From Panaeolus papilionaceus (lineage: Eukaryota > Basidiomycota > Agaricomycetes > Agaricales), in assembly GCA_015501605.1 (NCBI GenBank), contig JADNRZ010000024.1:434001-498000 (forward strand): a DNA stretch of 64,000 nucleotides, written 5' to 3'. Every line of letters begins with the position of its first letter. The stretch's first letter is position 1. The notes under the pieces were generated by a model, which was given only the letters and a program-made list of their open reading frames with translations, was not told the origin of the DNA and searched no databases. This document shows, one piece after another, positions 30,690-43,129 of this stretch. The position numbers and the translations under genes are program-made.

Positions 30690-32176
30690 CTAACAGATGA
30701 TGCACTCGTGGTCGTTCTGTGGTGCTGCAAGCCTGGCTTCAAAGCGTCCTCGAAGCTTTTCATCACTCGAAATATACGAGTTGTTCCTGTCATCAAGGGA
30801 AAGTTAGTACGTGCAGAGCTCTGAAATAAAGAGAAGACATCCACCCACCCGTACTGTAGATTGGTAGCCATGAGACTATCTTCTAGGCACACGCAAAGCG
30901 GTGTGGAGTTGTGACCCACCCAAGGTACTGGCGCCTCCAGCTGTTCCCTGGAATATATCCGTAGCTCAATAGTTGGCTTGGGTTTGGGCGTAGGATCACT
31001 GGTCGAGGTGGTTCCAGATGTCAAAAACGAGTTGAGATTGAAGCCACTCCGTGTAGGCGAAGAAGAAGGGGGATTGGTCTTTGATGGCGATGGGGGAGAT
31101 AGGAGTTGTGATGTAGATGCATCTTCAATCACCACCCTTGAATCGATATATGTAGGAGGGCTGTTTTCCAGTAACTGCAGTGAAATGCACCATGACCCAG
31201 CTTTTATTTGTTTGAAGCTCCCAACGTGCCTCAGCCCCCAGTCACTTTTGGCCACGAAGAAGGAAAGTCTCCACATTCTATCTGAGGGCAGATTTTTTCC
31301 AATTAAAATAAACCGGTAATCAAAGGACAGTGCCAACTCACTGCGTGCAATAAACTCCAGAGAAATCTCTTTCGACACCACCATCCTTTTATGAAAATGA
31401 GGTATCACGAACTTGACAGCAAATACTCCCGCATCTCCTGGTAATTCCTCGACTTCAAGCTCATCGGGTGACATAGACACCCCCAACAACATCTGGTCTT
31501 TCCCAGACACAGGGGTAAATTCGGGTGTAAGCCGTAGTCGTTGGAACAGCCTCTGGTCTGACGTCGCCAGACACGCCAGCCGGACTTCCTTCACCGTCTC
31601 GGGTGTCAGGGGCGCAGCATACGATATCAAGATACTCAGCAAATCTGGACCTTGTGCTGATTCCACATCCCGGTGTTCGTCGGGTAATCTCTTGACAATT
31701 GCCCAGTATAGAGGAGTATGGTTCTCGATCGATTTCTCTTGTAGTATGGAAGAGAGCGAGATAGAATTGGTCGCACATGCATCTGAGCAACTTTGCAGGA
31801 TCCCGTGTGCAGCGATGTTGGCTGTATCACCGGATGTGTTGTACTCTTGTATGAGATCCCGCACGAGACCAAGGACAGTAGTCCGCACTTCTCGTGCGGT
31901 ACGAGAGGAGGCGAAAGAGAACCAGCTATTACCCGTTGCTCGAGCCTTTCCCTTCTTGGAGTTGGGTATTGATGGAGATTTTGGTGATATGGGTGACGTC
32001 GAACTTGATGCCACTGGTTCAGATGAAGTTGACGTTCTCGGGGAAGATGGCCCGCCTTTCGATGATGAACCAGCAGACGCAAATGCTTGGACATTCGAAG
32101 GGGAAAGTGTGTCATATGAGGGAGGTGCCTCGACTGGCGTAGGGTCTTCTAGAAGGGGAATTTTGTCGATGATCAT
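30690..32176 (-). CDS. CaaX-tailed paralogue B, unknown function
   Basis: Start ATG 32176 (MIIDKIPLLEDPTPVEAPPSYD). Same layout as paralogue A: PPSYD-containing disordered N-terminus, basic Ser-rich patch, then REVRTTVLGLVRDLIQEY, SILQEKSIENHTPLYWAIVKR, RLACLATSDQRLFQRL, IPHFHKRMVVSKEISLEF, WRLSFFVAKS and GSWCISLQL. It lacks the Gly/Ile repeats of A. An in-frame 60-nt stretch before WRLSFF is read as an intron because A has one at the same place. The final exon ends HECIIC, again a CaaX box. The HTPLYWAIVKR segment looks like a single ankyrin-like helix pair. The two stop/start boundaries are only 404 bp apart in the same direction. Confidence 0.82.
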
Positions 32177-33011
32177 GGTGTCGTCACGTTAATCCAACTG
32201 CCTCAAACTGATATGGATGGCGAATTCCTCGAGAGAAGTCTGGAGGTAAAGGGGAGGAAGTAATGGTGACTCGGTCGTGCAGGGATGCTAATAAGATTTA
32301 AAAAGGCTGCGGAGGCGGTGAGTAGGAGTTGGGGATCAGCTGCGCATTCAGGCTCAGGTGGAGAAGTTGAGGGGAACGATAGAAACTTACACGACGACAT
32401 ATCAGTCAGCGCGACTACCATGAAATCTGACATAAATCCGGATCATCGGCTGAACTTATCATTTAAGAGTCCGACGGCACCTCATTAACATAATTAATAT
32501 CTGACAAGTTCAACCGCATATAAAACGACATGGTATTAGCTAGTATTATATGTGTCACATATTGGTAGCCTCTAGGTTAAGTCTACTTATGAGCTTTAAT
32601 TAAAGAAAACGTTTGTGTTTGAGGTCCTTCGGTCCTGTTTGTCATAAGCACTTCCGCAGAATTTCAAACCCAGCCATAATCTCCAGATCACTGACAGTTG
32701 CACAGCAAAATGTGATCCCAGCAGCTGTCAAATGCGCATTTCAATCAGCTCTAATCTGGTACCTTCAAGCTTATGAGTCAAAGGAGGCAGTGAACAGTAA
32801 GCTTGTTCCCAGGCACGCGAAGCTATGCATAGTCCTCTCAAATGGGAACACGGAAAGCACCTTCACAGCTTTGCTTGATTGCCATTTTCACAATTCACTG
32901 AGGAAATTGAAATCGAATATTATGTTTGCAATAGCATTGCAATGGATATATAGGAAAGAATGAGGGAAAGTGCGAAAGTAACCGGCTAATTAGATATGCC
33001 CAGAGTGCCCT

Positions 33012-33539
33012 TCATCTAATCTGTGAACGACCGCCACGGAGAGCGAGGACCAAGTGCAGGACGGCACCGGGTGTGATGTTGAAGTCTTTGGCGGTCTTGT
33101 CGTCGGGCCTGTTTAAATAACGATCATGAAGATAAGAGCCTTATAGAGAGACAGGGACTGAGTACTTACATCTGACGACCACTGAAGATGAGACGTTGCT
33201 GTTGAGGTGGGACACCGGATTGCTCCTCGACCTTTTCCTTTATTCTGGTGATCTGTATGATACACGTTTGTTAGGTCATCCAAATCTCTAATCAATAGCC
33301 ACTGAAGGCGCTCACCTTGTCTTCGGGATCGATGTCTAGCTCAATCTACGTCGACCAAGCCATCAGAAACGCACGTCTAGTCAAATCGTGTAAGATCTAT
33401 GATATGAGATTGTTATTTACCTCTTTACCGGTAAGTGTCTGTAGGGCAATAAACCGTTAGCTACTATTAGATCAGTCGCGTCTCAGGAGAAACGCGACTC
33501 AGAGGCGTGAATCAATCTCACCTTGACCTTGATCAACAT
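33012..33539 (-). CDS. RUB1: NEDD8/Rub1 ubiquitin-like modifier
   Basis: Five small exons give an 81-residue product: [22 protein letters not shown], then [19 protein letters not shown] and a final exon ending LVLALRGG plus the tail RSQIR. The mature 76-residue protein ends in Gly75-Gly76; the tail must be removed by a processing protease before conjugation. Residue 72 is Ala rather than the Arg of ubiquitin, the change by which the NEDD8 activating enzyme tells the two apart. The Lys48-equivalent region reads IFSGRQM. Its main role is modification of cullins in SCF-type ubiquitin ligases, nuclear and cytosolic. Divergent from the amine oxidase gene. Confidence 0.95.
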
Positions 33540-34375
33540 GTTATGTGGAAATCAGATGTAAAAAAGAAACAGAAAATATGACGATGATCTCTTCGACGAG
33601 ATCGGGTGGGGATGGTGATGGTGGTTGTGGTCAAGGGTAAAGCAGTTGACGAATCTCATTGCAGTGCTCTATGTAAGAAGACATCACGTGAGATGAATTT
33701 TGAGGACCTGACTCCGATTGCGTCCCGAACAGTCATTTTAAGTGTCCATACAAGTTCTGTGTATATGGAAATAATTATATACGTTTAATATGACAAAAAT
33801 TTAGCTTTGGGCAGTATTCAAGGAAACTGAGAGCGCGGGACGCGTCGCTGGACGAGACGCGATGAGGCACGCGGATGTCCAATTAAGGTCACGTGTTCAT
33901 GTGATGTCGCTTCGTCTGGTGTTGCGACACAAAGTAATAGTTTGCCTGTCACTGTCAGCGTCGACAACCATGCTATGTACTACACAGAGCTCACCTCTGA
34001 CCCTGAACGAAGCTTGCACCTTGCAGTAGCACTTTCTCTGAGTAACGTTTAACAAGGTCATCGGCTTATATTGATAATGTGTCTTACCTGAGGCTTCACC
34101 ATGATGGCCACAAAAATCGAAACCAAAGTTGTGATAATCCGCTCAATCCATATTCCGACATACCAGTATGTTTTCTTTTTACGTCGATGAACGCGGAATC
34201 TTTTAACACCGCAGTAATAGTCTCCTACACAGTGTTCTAAGAATATCAACATAAAAAAAGTATAAATAGCAATCTCTCGGCAGCCTGAGTCAGTTTTCAC
34301 AAGTGCAGGGTAACCAGTTATAATGGGCAAGGAAGCTTTGTTGACCTCGCACGCCTTATCGCAACCCCAACTAAG
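33540..34375. other. Divergent intergenic region NEDD8 / amine oxidase
   Basis: 836 bp between two divergent start codons. A CACGTG E-box-like site lies at about 33891. A minus-strand open frame (34058-34423) has no recognisable content. Confidence 0.4.
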
Positions 34376-37300
34376 ATGCTGGCGATCTTCAAACCTCCAA
34401 ACAGGACCTACCAGCCCCTGCAAGGACCAGAGAAACGGTTCACTGAAAGCAATACCTGGAGTAACATCTTGCTTGTGTTCTCCCTTCTTAACGCCTTTTT
34501 CCTACTTGGCACGATACATCGCTGGTATGGATGGGCACAGCATCATTCTACAGGATCGTATCCAACTCCACCTACCTCGCCTCTAGTCTTGGATAACAGC
34601 CAAGCGACGTGCAAGCCCCTTGACGCTTTGGAAAGTCAGCCCCTATCTCATAACAACATCTGGCACTACCTGTCGCGGCATGAAATGATGTCTATCAAGG
34701 AATGGCTAGAGGACCCCGCCCAAGGAATGAACCTAACGCGACACTCCGCTTCTTCTCTTTCGGACAACACTATTTTCATGATTGACCTGTACAATCCAAG
34801 TAAGGTTTCTGCTCTGGAATATTTCTCAGGGGGCTCCAAGCCTGATCGTCAGGCGAGAGTCACAATTCACCATGGTGGACTCAAAGTACCTGTCATCCGG
34901 GACTATGTCGTGGGGCCTCTTCCTGTGGGGAGCAACACCACCATCCGCAGGCTAACGGAAATTTACCACCAGCCCGAAATTCCACTCAATGTTCGTGGAA
35001 TTGACGACTTTTCTGAGATGGCAAAATTCCTGTTAAAAGACGTCATGCCCATCTCTTATATCCTTGAAGTAAGCTTGCTCTTAGAGACATGATATTGTTG
35101 GGACCTCAACTGTGTTCATAGGATCTATTTTCTGCTGTCGTCAAAGGCCGGGATGACGATACTATCACACCTGGAATGACTGGGCCATTTAGCTATGACG
35201 GTAGCTTTCGACGTCTTTGGATGACATGGCGCAGAAACACGGCCGGGTCATACATCCAACCCGTGAACTTCTATCAGTACCTCGATATCTCTGGAACAGA
35301 TCCTTCACAGTGGTCGGTCCTCAAGGTCAAGATCCTGAGTCGTAAAATGTGCCATGGCATAGTTGACTGAATTTTATTTTATCACTTCAGATCATATACC
35401 ACGATCAGGTCTTTTTGTCCAATGCTGAGTTCATCGAAGCGTATCAAAATGGGACTCTGAAGAGACACAAGGAACAAACTCGACGCCCTCCTGATATCAC
35501 TTGGACTCAAAGAAACAGGACCGGCTCTAGAAGACATCTTGACGATTTGCCTGGCCCTCGTTCCGTCTCATTCTTTGGGAAGCGCTTCAAAGTCGACAGG
35601 GAACAAAAGCATTTAAGGTGGATGGGATGGGACATGTTTTTAGGCTTTGACCGCGACATGGGCTTAAAATTGTGGAATATCCAGTTTGATCGCTTTGGTC
35701 GAATCATATACGAGGTACTGTCCATTGACAATTGACAGAACAACACATCGAAGCTGATTTTCAATCCCCCTTGCACGTCGTACCTTTCCACAGTTGTCCC
35801 CTCAAGAAGCTATGGCCCAGTACGGTTCGTCTATTGCAATCTGCCCTGAATACGCGATTCGCTGAACTATATTTCGCTCGCTTGCTCCTGGTACGTTTGT
35901 GAAATAGGGGGGAATGACCCAGCTCAAGTCTCCACCGCCTGGCTCGATCGCTACTTTGGTATGGGCGGTTTAGTGCGTAGCATGATCCCACACTATGACT
36001 GTCCTCAAGACGCAGTATATCTGCCCGCCACAACTTTCTCAACCTTCGGTGTGATTGAAGTTCCGCGCGCGATCTGCATTTTTGAGCAAGATACGGGCAG
36101 GCCGCTCACCCGACACACTGGGTTCTTATCTGGAGAGTTCGGCGCATCCAAGACCTACGTGCTAACGATTAGGAGCACGACGACAGTTGGGAAGTGAGTG
36201 TTTTTATAGCCCACTGATCCATGCTCCGGACTTACATTCTATCTGCCCATTTTCAGCTATGATTATCGTATGTAGATCTCTTCTGATTTCCCTGCTGGTG
36301 CCTCTCACTTGAAATTCATGTTAATTCGCTGGCCTGTGACTTGTAATACAGTGGTGAGTTTGTATGCACTGCTCTTGTCGTATTGAAACGAAGATCATTT
36401 CCATCCTAGTTCGACTATATGTTTTACTTTGACGGCACCATCGAGATTCGCCTGTCAGCTTCGGGATACATGCAAGGCGGATACTGGGCACCCGGCAAGG
36501 ACAAGGATGCATACGGAGGAAGGATCCGATACAATTCAAGTATGTGTATTTTTAACGGTTCTGCCCGTTGAACCGCAATTGATCAATTCACTTCAACACA
36601 GTGGGTAATCTGCACGATCATGTCATCAACTACAAGTGAAGGAAAACTTCCCAAGGACCATCAGCAAACGTTATTGATACCTTGGTTTTAGGGTTGATTT
36701 TGACATTGCAGGGGAGAACAATTCATTGCTGAAGACAAGTACCCATGTGGAACACGTCAAGTATGACTGGCTTGACGAGGACTGGGGCCAAACTGCCGTC
36801 CAACAAAGGATTACAAGGGAGATAATCTCCAATGAAGACGATGCGCTCCTGAGATATCCACAGAATTTCCAAGGTCATTACGCCATCATTAACCAGGAAG
36901 AAAAGAATGCGTGGGGTTCCCCCCGAGGATATGCGATCCACCCAGGGTTCAACCCCATCCACAACGTCAGTGAACTCCAATGTACCGCTCCGTATTTTTC
37001 CATTAATACCCTTCAAAGACCGTCGTCGGCTCCAAGAGGTTGCTCAATAACGCGAATTGGGCACGGTATAATCTTGCCGTCTCCAATAGGAAAGATACGG
37101 AGCCCGCCTCCAGTACTATGTGGAATCAACATTTGTCTGGTGCTCCTCCCGTCAATTTCCATAACTTCTTTGACGGGGAAAGTATTGACCAACAAGATCT
37201 TGTCGCTTGGATTAATCTGGGGATGCATCATCTGGTATGTATAGGTTCTATCACTTGCCGCTTCTGTCTTGGTGTTCCTTGGAGCAACCCTATTTCAAAG

Positions 37301-37885
37301 ACTTCTATAACCAAAACTATACTTGAAACCTTCTTACTGACGCCCATGGAACCCGCACCCGCAGCCCCAGGCCGAAGATTCACCGATGACTAAAACCAAT
37401 ATCGCTACATCAAGGTGAGCACTGAATGGACTGCTCCTTGGAGTTGTGGTCAAACGTCTGATTTCAATTGCCTCCATCCAACTATATACCGCAATAATCC
37501 AACTGTTGATCTTATTCACACACGGCGACCCCTATGTATGTATGCGGAATTTCGTCTGCTGACTTGACCTGGTGCTTTGCCAATGTCACTGTGTCCACAT
37601 CACAGTTTCGTCCTAACGCCTCTCAATTTCTTCGACTCCGACATCTCAACCGAATCGGCCAATGCTATTTTGTTGGAAATGCCACGCGATTTGGAAGGTG
37701 CGGTTAAATGGGATAATAATGGCGTTGCCCAAGATATGCATTGCATACCGCAACCACCTGACCCATTCGAGTATTCACTCGACCGTGTGTACCCCTTGGA
37801 AGGTGATCAAGTGGATTCGGTTGGCATCAAGAAGTTGCGAAGGATATCGGAGGGTTACCTGAGAATGAGCATGGAGGAGTTCTAG
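34376..37885 (+). CDS. Copper amine oxidase, membrane-anchored
   Basis: Starts MLAIFKPPNRTYQP; residues about 30-47 (ILLVFSLLNAFFLLG) form a signal anchor, so the catalytic part faces outside or a vesicle lumen. About ten introns follow, the first near 35071. Key motifs: the base-containing region MIPHYDCPQDAVYLP; VGNYDY, whose first Tyr is the precursor of the topaquinone cofactor; the copper ligands LHDHVINY (His-x-His) and, near the C-terminus, LGMHHLPQAED with the third His; then PLNFFDSDIS. It oxidises primary amines to aldehydes, releasing ammonia and hydrogen peroxide (EC 1.4.3.21 group). All cofactor residues are present and no stop was found in the exons. The NYDY motif lies in a tiny exon region near 36255, so exact joins there are approximate. 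Confidence 0.92.
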
Positions 37886-38031
37886 CGATTCAATAGAGGT
37901 GCAGGCATAACAAAATTCGTAATTAATAATATGATCTAAACAGATCGCGAAAAACGCGCGTCATGAAAAAGAATACTTGGTACTAGGTACTAGGCTGGGC
38001 ATTACATTCGTGAAACCGATGAGTCGTCACT

Positions 38032-40158
38032 TCAGGCTTTCTCAGTGCGTGGGGTAGAGCTGGAAGTATTGTCCGTGCCCTTGACCTCCTCCTGGACTCG
38101 CTTTTTCTGTTCCTGTGATTCGTCACCCTCGTAAACTGGAAAAGGTATTTTTAGCATGCGAACTTTATATCGAGATTATGAGACTTACGGAATGCAAGTT
38201 CCTCCAAAGATCGGCCATGGGTCTCGGGGAAGAGGAAGTAAATGAACAAGACCTCAAATACAAGGAAGACGCAGTAACTGATGTAGTACTTCCATCCTAG
38301 TATATGAAATTAGTATTTTTGAAAAAGAAGGTTGGAAACAAACGATGGCACCCACCTGCGTTGTCGATACCAATGGGATTGACGAACTGGTTGAAGAAAC
38401 TAGCCATACGTGAAAACCATTGGAAGACAGAGATACCCTTTGCGCGAACGTGGAAAGGGAAAAGTTCAACCAAGAAGGCTGTCGGTACCACATCAATATC
38501 GAGATGAAAAGAGCATAAGATTCTGAACTTACTATACGTCAGAGCATTAAATGCCATGTTGTATGCCGGGCTGTATAGGAAGATAAAGCTATGGTGGGAT
38601 GTGTCAAACGTGGATCTGTTAGACAAACACAAAGCAAGTTACACAAGTACGGCATGGGAAGCGCTCTGGCTTTTATCTATCATGTAACGTGCTTGGGCAA
38701 TTGTCCATCCAGTGAAGATGAGGAGAAGGGAAATTGTGCAAGCCTAGAGAGTAAACATGTCAACTTTGAACGGCAGATTAGCAACGGAGATGAGGGAAAC
38801 TCACGAGATACATTCTTCTTCTTGGGAATCTCGAGACAGTCAATGCGAGGATTGTAGCGTTGAAGAAACCCCAGCAAGTGTTGCCCAGATTGATGATGTT
38901 CTTGGTACGATAGTCCGTGATGCCAACGTTGTCCAGGATTTTGGCCAAGAAATAACTGTGACAAAGGTGAGCTACCCAAACAACGATTCTCCGAAAAAGA
39001 AGACATACGATACAAGTCCGTTACCACTCCATTGCGTCGCCAGACCAATGAAAGAGCCAATCAACAATCGACGTCTCATTCCAGCAGTCTTCAGCAAGTC
39101 AGTCCATCCAACCTTGGCGGTTTCCTTTTCCAACTCGAGGGTAGTCTCAATTTGAACGTATTCCGCCTTGACAAACTCAGAGTCTCTGTCGCCTTCTGCG
39201 TGATACTTAACAAGAATCTCGAATGCCTCCTCTCCACGGCCCTTGGAAATAAGCCATCTGGGAGATTCAGGGAGGAAAAAGACAAAGGTAATCTGCAACA
39301 AGGAGGGCACAACTTGAAGGACAGATGGAATACGCCATCCCCAGTTGTTTGGCATGCTGAACGTGCCAAGCGTTACACCTGCTGCGACAATGGCGCCTAA
39401 GAAAAGCTTCAGCAACCGTTTCTGGAAGCGACTTAACAAAAGCGGAATAAATGTACCGATGAAGTAGCAAGAGTTGAACAGAGAGCCAAGGATAGCACGT
39501 TCTTTAGGATGACCGAGTTCTGTAAAATTGGGTTAGATAGCTGAAGGACGACACTATGTATCTCGAAAAAGAACTGACCTCCGATTAGCGAAGAAGCTGC
39601 AATGATACACATAGGGATACCCAGACCGAGAATAAATCTGGCAATGACGAACATGGCGACTGGGCCATTGTGTCAGATGGTAATCGTTATCGCGAGTAAT
39701 CTAACGCACAGTTCTTTGCAAGGGTTTGAAGGATCGCTCCGACAACCATGATCAAACTACCAATGAAAATCGCCCAACGCCGTCCAAGGCCGTCTGTGAC
39801 GAGAGGCACGAATGGCAGCGAAACGATAGCACCGGCTGAATAGATTGCAGACATCAAACCAAGCAATGCCGTCTTGGGGTGGTTATAAACTTGAAAGAGG
39901 ATGTTCAGTCAACCTAGACCACGGAAAAAGTATCGGATTCATACATGTCTGCCAGGAGCCAACAGCTTGCAAACCGTTCATCATCGATGAATCAAATCCA
40001 CTGGTCATCTCCACTCCAATGCAGGTAGGGAAGAACATGAGGTAGATGTACCTCAAGTTGGGTTTCCTATACCATGGTGTTTTGTCCTGGGAAGCGAGGC
40101 GAGAGACGATGTGGGCAGCGTCCTCTTCCTTTTTCTTGATGGCGGCAGCAGTCTCCAT
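38032..40158 (-). CDS. MFS sugar porter (hexose/lactose-type transporter)
   Basis: Start ATG 40158 (METAAAIKKKEED), stop at 38034-38032. In order: TM1 with PTCIGVEMTSGFDSSMMNG; GLGRRWAIFIGS (GRR motif of the second loop); FILGLGIPMCI; the sugar-porter signature PESPRWLISKGRGEEA; later spans including GFFNATILAL; and PETHGRSLEELAF, the second hallmark of the family. A hydrophilic tail (KKRVQEEVKG) closes it. Family members import hexoses, lactose or related sugars with protons at the plasma membrane; the GFDSSMMNGLQ pattern resembles the lactose-permease-like branch. About nine introns. Convergent with the amine oxidase gene, 146 bp between the stops. Confidence 0.9.
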
Positions 40159-40991
40159 AACAAGCAGCAGCGACTTCCAAGGGGTAGGAGTTCGCGAAGA
40201 CGGGTATATACCAGCTTCTGTCAAACGGCAAATTGTATTCCTCCTGTATTTAAAGGAAGGAGAAGGGGTCTTCGTGGGTATTTTTGCCCATCCATGCAAT
40301 GCCCGATCGTGGTTCGCTTCATTGGACCGTGTTCCCTACATCATCCTCTGACATCGTTTGTTTCAGTAACCCGTCAGCGTGGACAGAAAATTCAATTGAA
40401 GCAGGAAGGTCACGGTAAGCCTGAAAAAACTCCACAAGATCTGAAGGTCATCAAATGATATAGGGTGCAAATGACCAAGCAAGATACATTTTACTGAGTT
40501 TGGCTCAGCTGCTCATTTTTTTTATCTGTTATTAGAGATCGATTACGCCGACATTCTTTGAATGTCCTTGGCGTGGAGTGCTGTTTGCAAGTGAATGTAT
40601 CAATAACGTGGAGGAAATTACTTACAAAGTATGGGGATGTCGCACTACATAACACCATTCCAATGGCTTGAAGAAGCGGTCGGTGTATGCCCGGTGTAAT
40701 CAGAAGATATGAAGTCGATATAGAACTGGGGATTCCCTCGGGATGCAGCATGGAACAGTGCATGTGACGTGGGGTCGGTCAAGTATTCGGGGGAATACTA
40801 ATACCAATCAAGGAAAAACAATGAATTGACAATATGCTTGTCTTTGCCGCCAAAGGTTGAAGCAATACTGTCTAGATGAGGGCTTGTATAAATGTATCAT
40901 TGCTCAAAATACACGCCTAAATCCGGAAAGCAAAATAAAGTAAGTACAGAGGGACGATAGACATGAAAGGTACATATGAAAACCATCATTC
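40159..40991. other. Intergenic region
   Basis: 833 bp upstream of the sugar porter and downstream of SAP18. Nothing beyond short chance ORFs; presumably the sugar-porter promoter. Confidence 0.4.
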
Positions 40992-41966
40992 CTAGCGCCT
41001 TCTTCTGGGAGGGCTTCGCGAACGGCTTCGTGAGCGCCTATCTCCCCGTCCACCTCGTGTATTACGGTCCCAACCACCTCCACTGCGTGGTGGAGGTGAA
41101 TCTCGTCTCCGTGGGGGAGGAACCCGACCGTCAATTTCGCGATCACGTCCAAAATCACCCCCTCCACGTCCACCTCCGCGACCACGGCCCGAAGGGGCGT
41201 TTGATTCGCCACGCCAATGACCACCACTACGTCCTATGCCCGGTCCTCCTGACGGTTTTCCCCATCCATTGTCTCCTTTTGGCCCACCCTTCCATGTCGA
41301 TGATGCTGCCCCGGCTCCAGAACCTTTAATTGTCAGTTCTGATGGTTGTGAGACCTGTTTGGGAAGATGAACAGCAATAAGCATGTAATCTCCCGGGACA
41401 AATCGCATTTCTTCGAGCGTTTTCTCCTCTTTTTCTCGTTCGGAAAGGTCGCGGGATGAAATGTCCTCCAGAAGGCTTGGTGCAGTAACACCGAGAGCAC
41501 CTGGTTCACCCAGAATATCACGAGATCCCACCCTACCAAGATCCTTCTGTGCAAAACGTCCTTTGTTTGTTGGATCCGCGTAAGCTGCTTTGAAAGTAAA
41601 CCGTGCCAGCGGATGTCGGTATTCTGCCACATGTGGTGCTGTGTTTCGTAGTATCGTCAGCATTTCCTTCAATGTTGCATCTTTCCTGTATGTAACAATC
41701 AATAGTGATACTAAAGCAATCAAAGTGTACTCACCATGCAAAGAGCTGATGTTCATCTGTTGTAGGAAGCATTCCATCCTCGAACAATGTCAAGCGATGG
41801 GTTTCCCCCCCAATTTTGACGAATGCTCTAACAAGGAAAGGCGTTTGCTAACCAGCGGTTCAATCAATTTTAGCAATTTTAACATGTATAATATCGCGTC
41901 TTTAATAAATACCTTTTCTCTGCTCACAGATGGCGACCGTACTGGCGCTTGTTCATCGAGGTCCAT
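40992..41966 (-). CDS. SAP18: SAP18 (Sin3-associated / ASAP complex protein)
   Basis: Start MDLDEQAPVRSP at 41966. Three exons give the SAP18 fold: RAFVKIGGETHRLTLFEDG, MLPTTDEHQLFAWKDATLKEM, LLTILRNTAP, RFTFKAAYADPTNKGRF, then MRFVPGDYMLIAV. SAP18 is a ubiquitin-like-fold subunit of the Sin3 histone deacetylase complex and of the ASAP/PSAP splicing complexes in the nucleus. The core ends near residue 195. An extension of about 100 residues follows with RGRGGGRGGG and PPPRRR patches, ending SRSRSRSPPRRRR. This RGG plus RS tail is absent from the compact animal protein and suggests direct RNA or SR-protein contacts. Confidence 0.93.
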
Positions 41967-43129
41967 GTTCGATAATGGTGGTATGAGATGAGTCTGGGGT
42001 GCGCGCTTATGTAACCACAACGACGAAATTCACACCATCGATCTTCTCTCAGCACCCTGAACGAGGTTGATTCCATTCTATCATCACCTCACACATTTGA
42101 CCAGTAATTACTTGTAAGTGAACCCACGACCACAATGAATGAACACCCACTGATGGAAATGATAGAGGGGCAGATAAAACATAATCCAATGCAGATTTTA
42201 ACCGCTGTCATCGAACCAACATCGAAGCAGACACTGATTGTTCACACTAGCAGGTTACTTTGTTGAAGACCCGACTGGTGTGGTAGCCGTTTCTAAGCGT
42301 TTGAATGGGAATGGCACCCAGGCGTATTCTGTATGATGAGGTCCTAATGGCTGCAGATCCGCGCCTTTCATTCTGGACATGTCAGTAAGTTTCCAGAACA
42401 AGAAACAGGACCTTATTGAGCAGGACCTAGAAAAGTGCATACTCTATCTTCCATTCAAATTCTTGTAGGTCTAAAAGAGATTTGAACCTCAAGTGTTATG
42501 CAACTGACGCAACCTCGATGTCTAGGAGAATTCCCTTTTCACTTAATCCAGAGTCTTACTGGCTTCATGGTCTTTACCCACTGACCCCTGCTGACCCGTA
42601 CCTCAAAAGGTGCACGGTATGATTATGGCACTGGCTCGAAATTTGAACATATTACTTGGTATCCTGACCGCGTCATGTATATTGGCGAGAAAGACCCGGA
42701 ATGGGATTCAAGTGCACGAGGTGTTATAGGAAAGTCAAGCCCATCAAGGTTATCTACGGTGGTGCAAACGAATACGATGCTGTGTCTCGTTCAGGTGGGA
42801 TTTTCACAAGTGGTCAAATTCTCATATTCAATCCTTATATTCAGACCCTGCGTAATCAGTGACTGACCACTGCACTCTACTGTTATCTCACGCAAACAAA
42901 TCAGCCCTATTACAATCTTGCGTCATCTAACTGCATCTCTGTAAAGCAATGCATTTGGAGCACACCCGTCCTCGGAAAGACGATGGCCTTCCCATTCCGC
43001 AGGCCCTGGATGCTGTGTCTCGCAAGGTGCTGAAACGGGTAATAATGACTTGACCAGTTATTGTAAAAATACCCAGACCACAAATCGTTGCAGAAATAAA
43101 GCTCCCTTTCTGCTGCCTATGCATTCAAC
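41967..43129. other. Intergenic region with weak similarity to the next gene's start
   Basis: 1.16 kb. On the minus strand near 42330-42290 a short reading frame (RLGAIPIQ) resembles the first residues of the next gene (ALGFIPIQ), and a 14-bp word GATGCTGTGTCTCG occurs near 42776 and near 43011. This may be a rearranged fragment of that gene family, but no complete ORF is present. Confidence 0.3.

Noticed and set aside
34058..34423. 121-codon minus-strand ORF upstream of the amine oxidase
   Set aside because: Overlaps the amine oxidase start on the other strand; no recognisable content.
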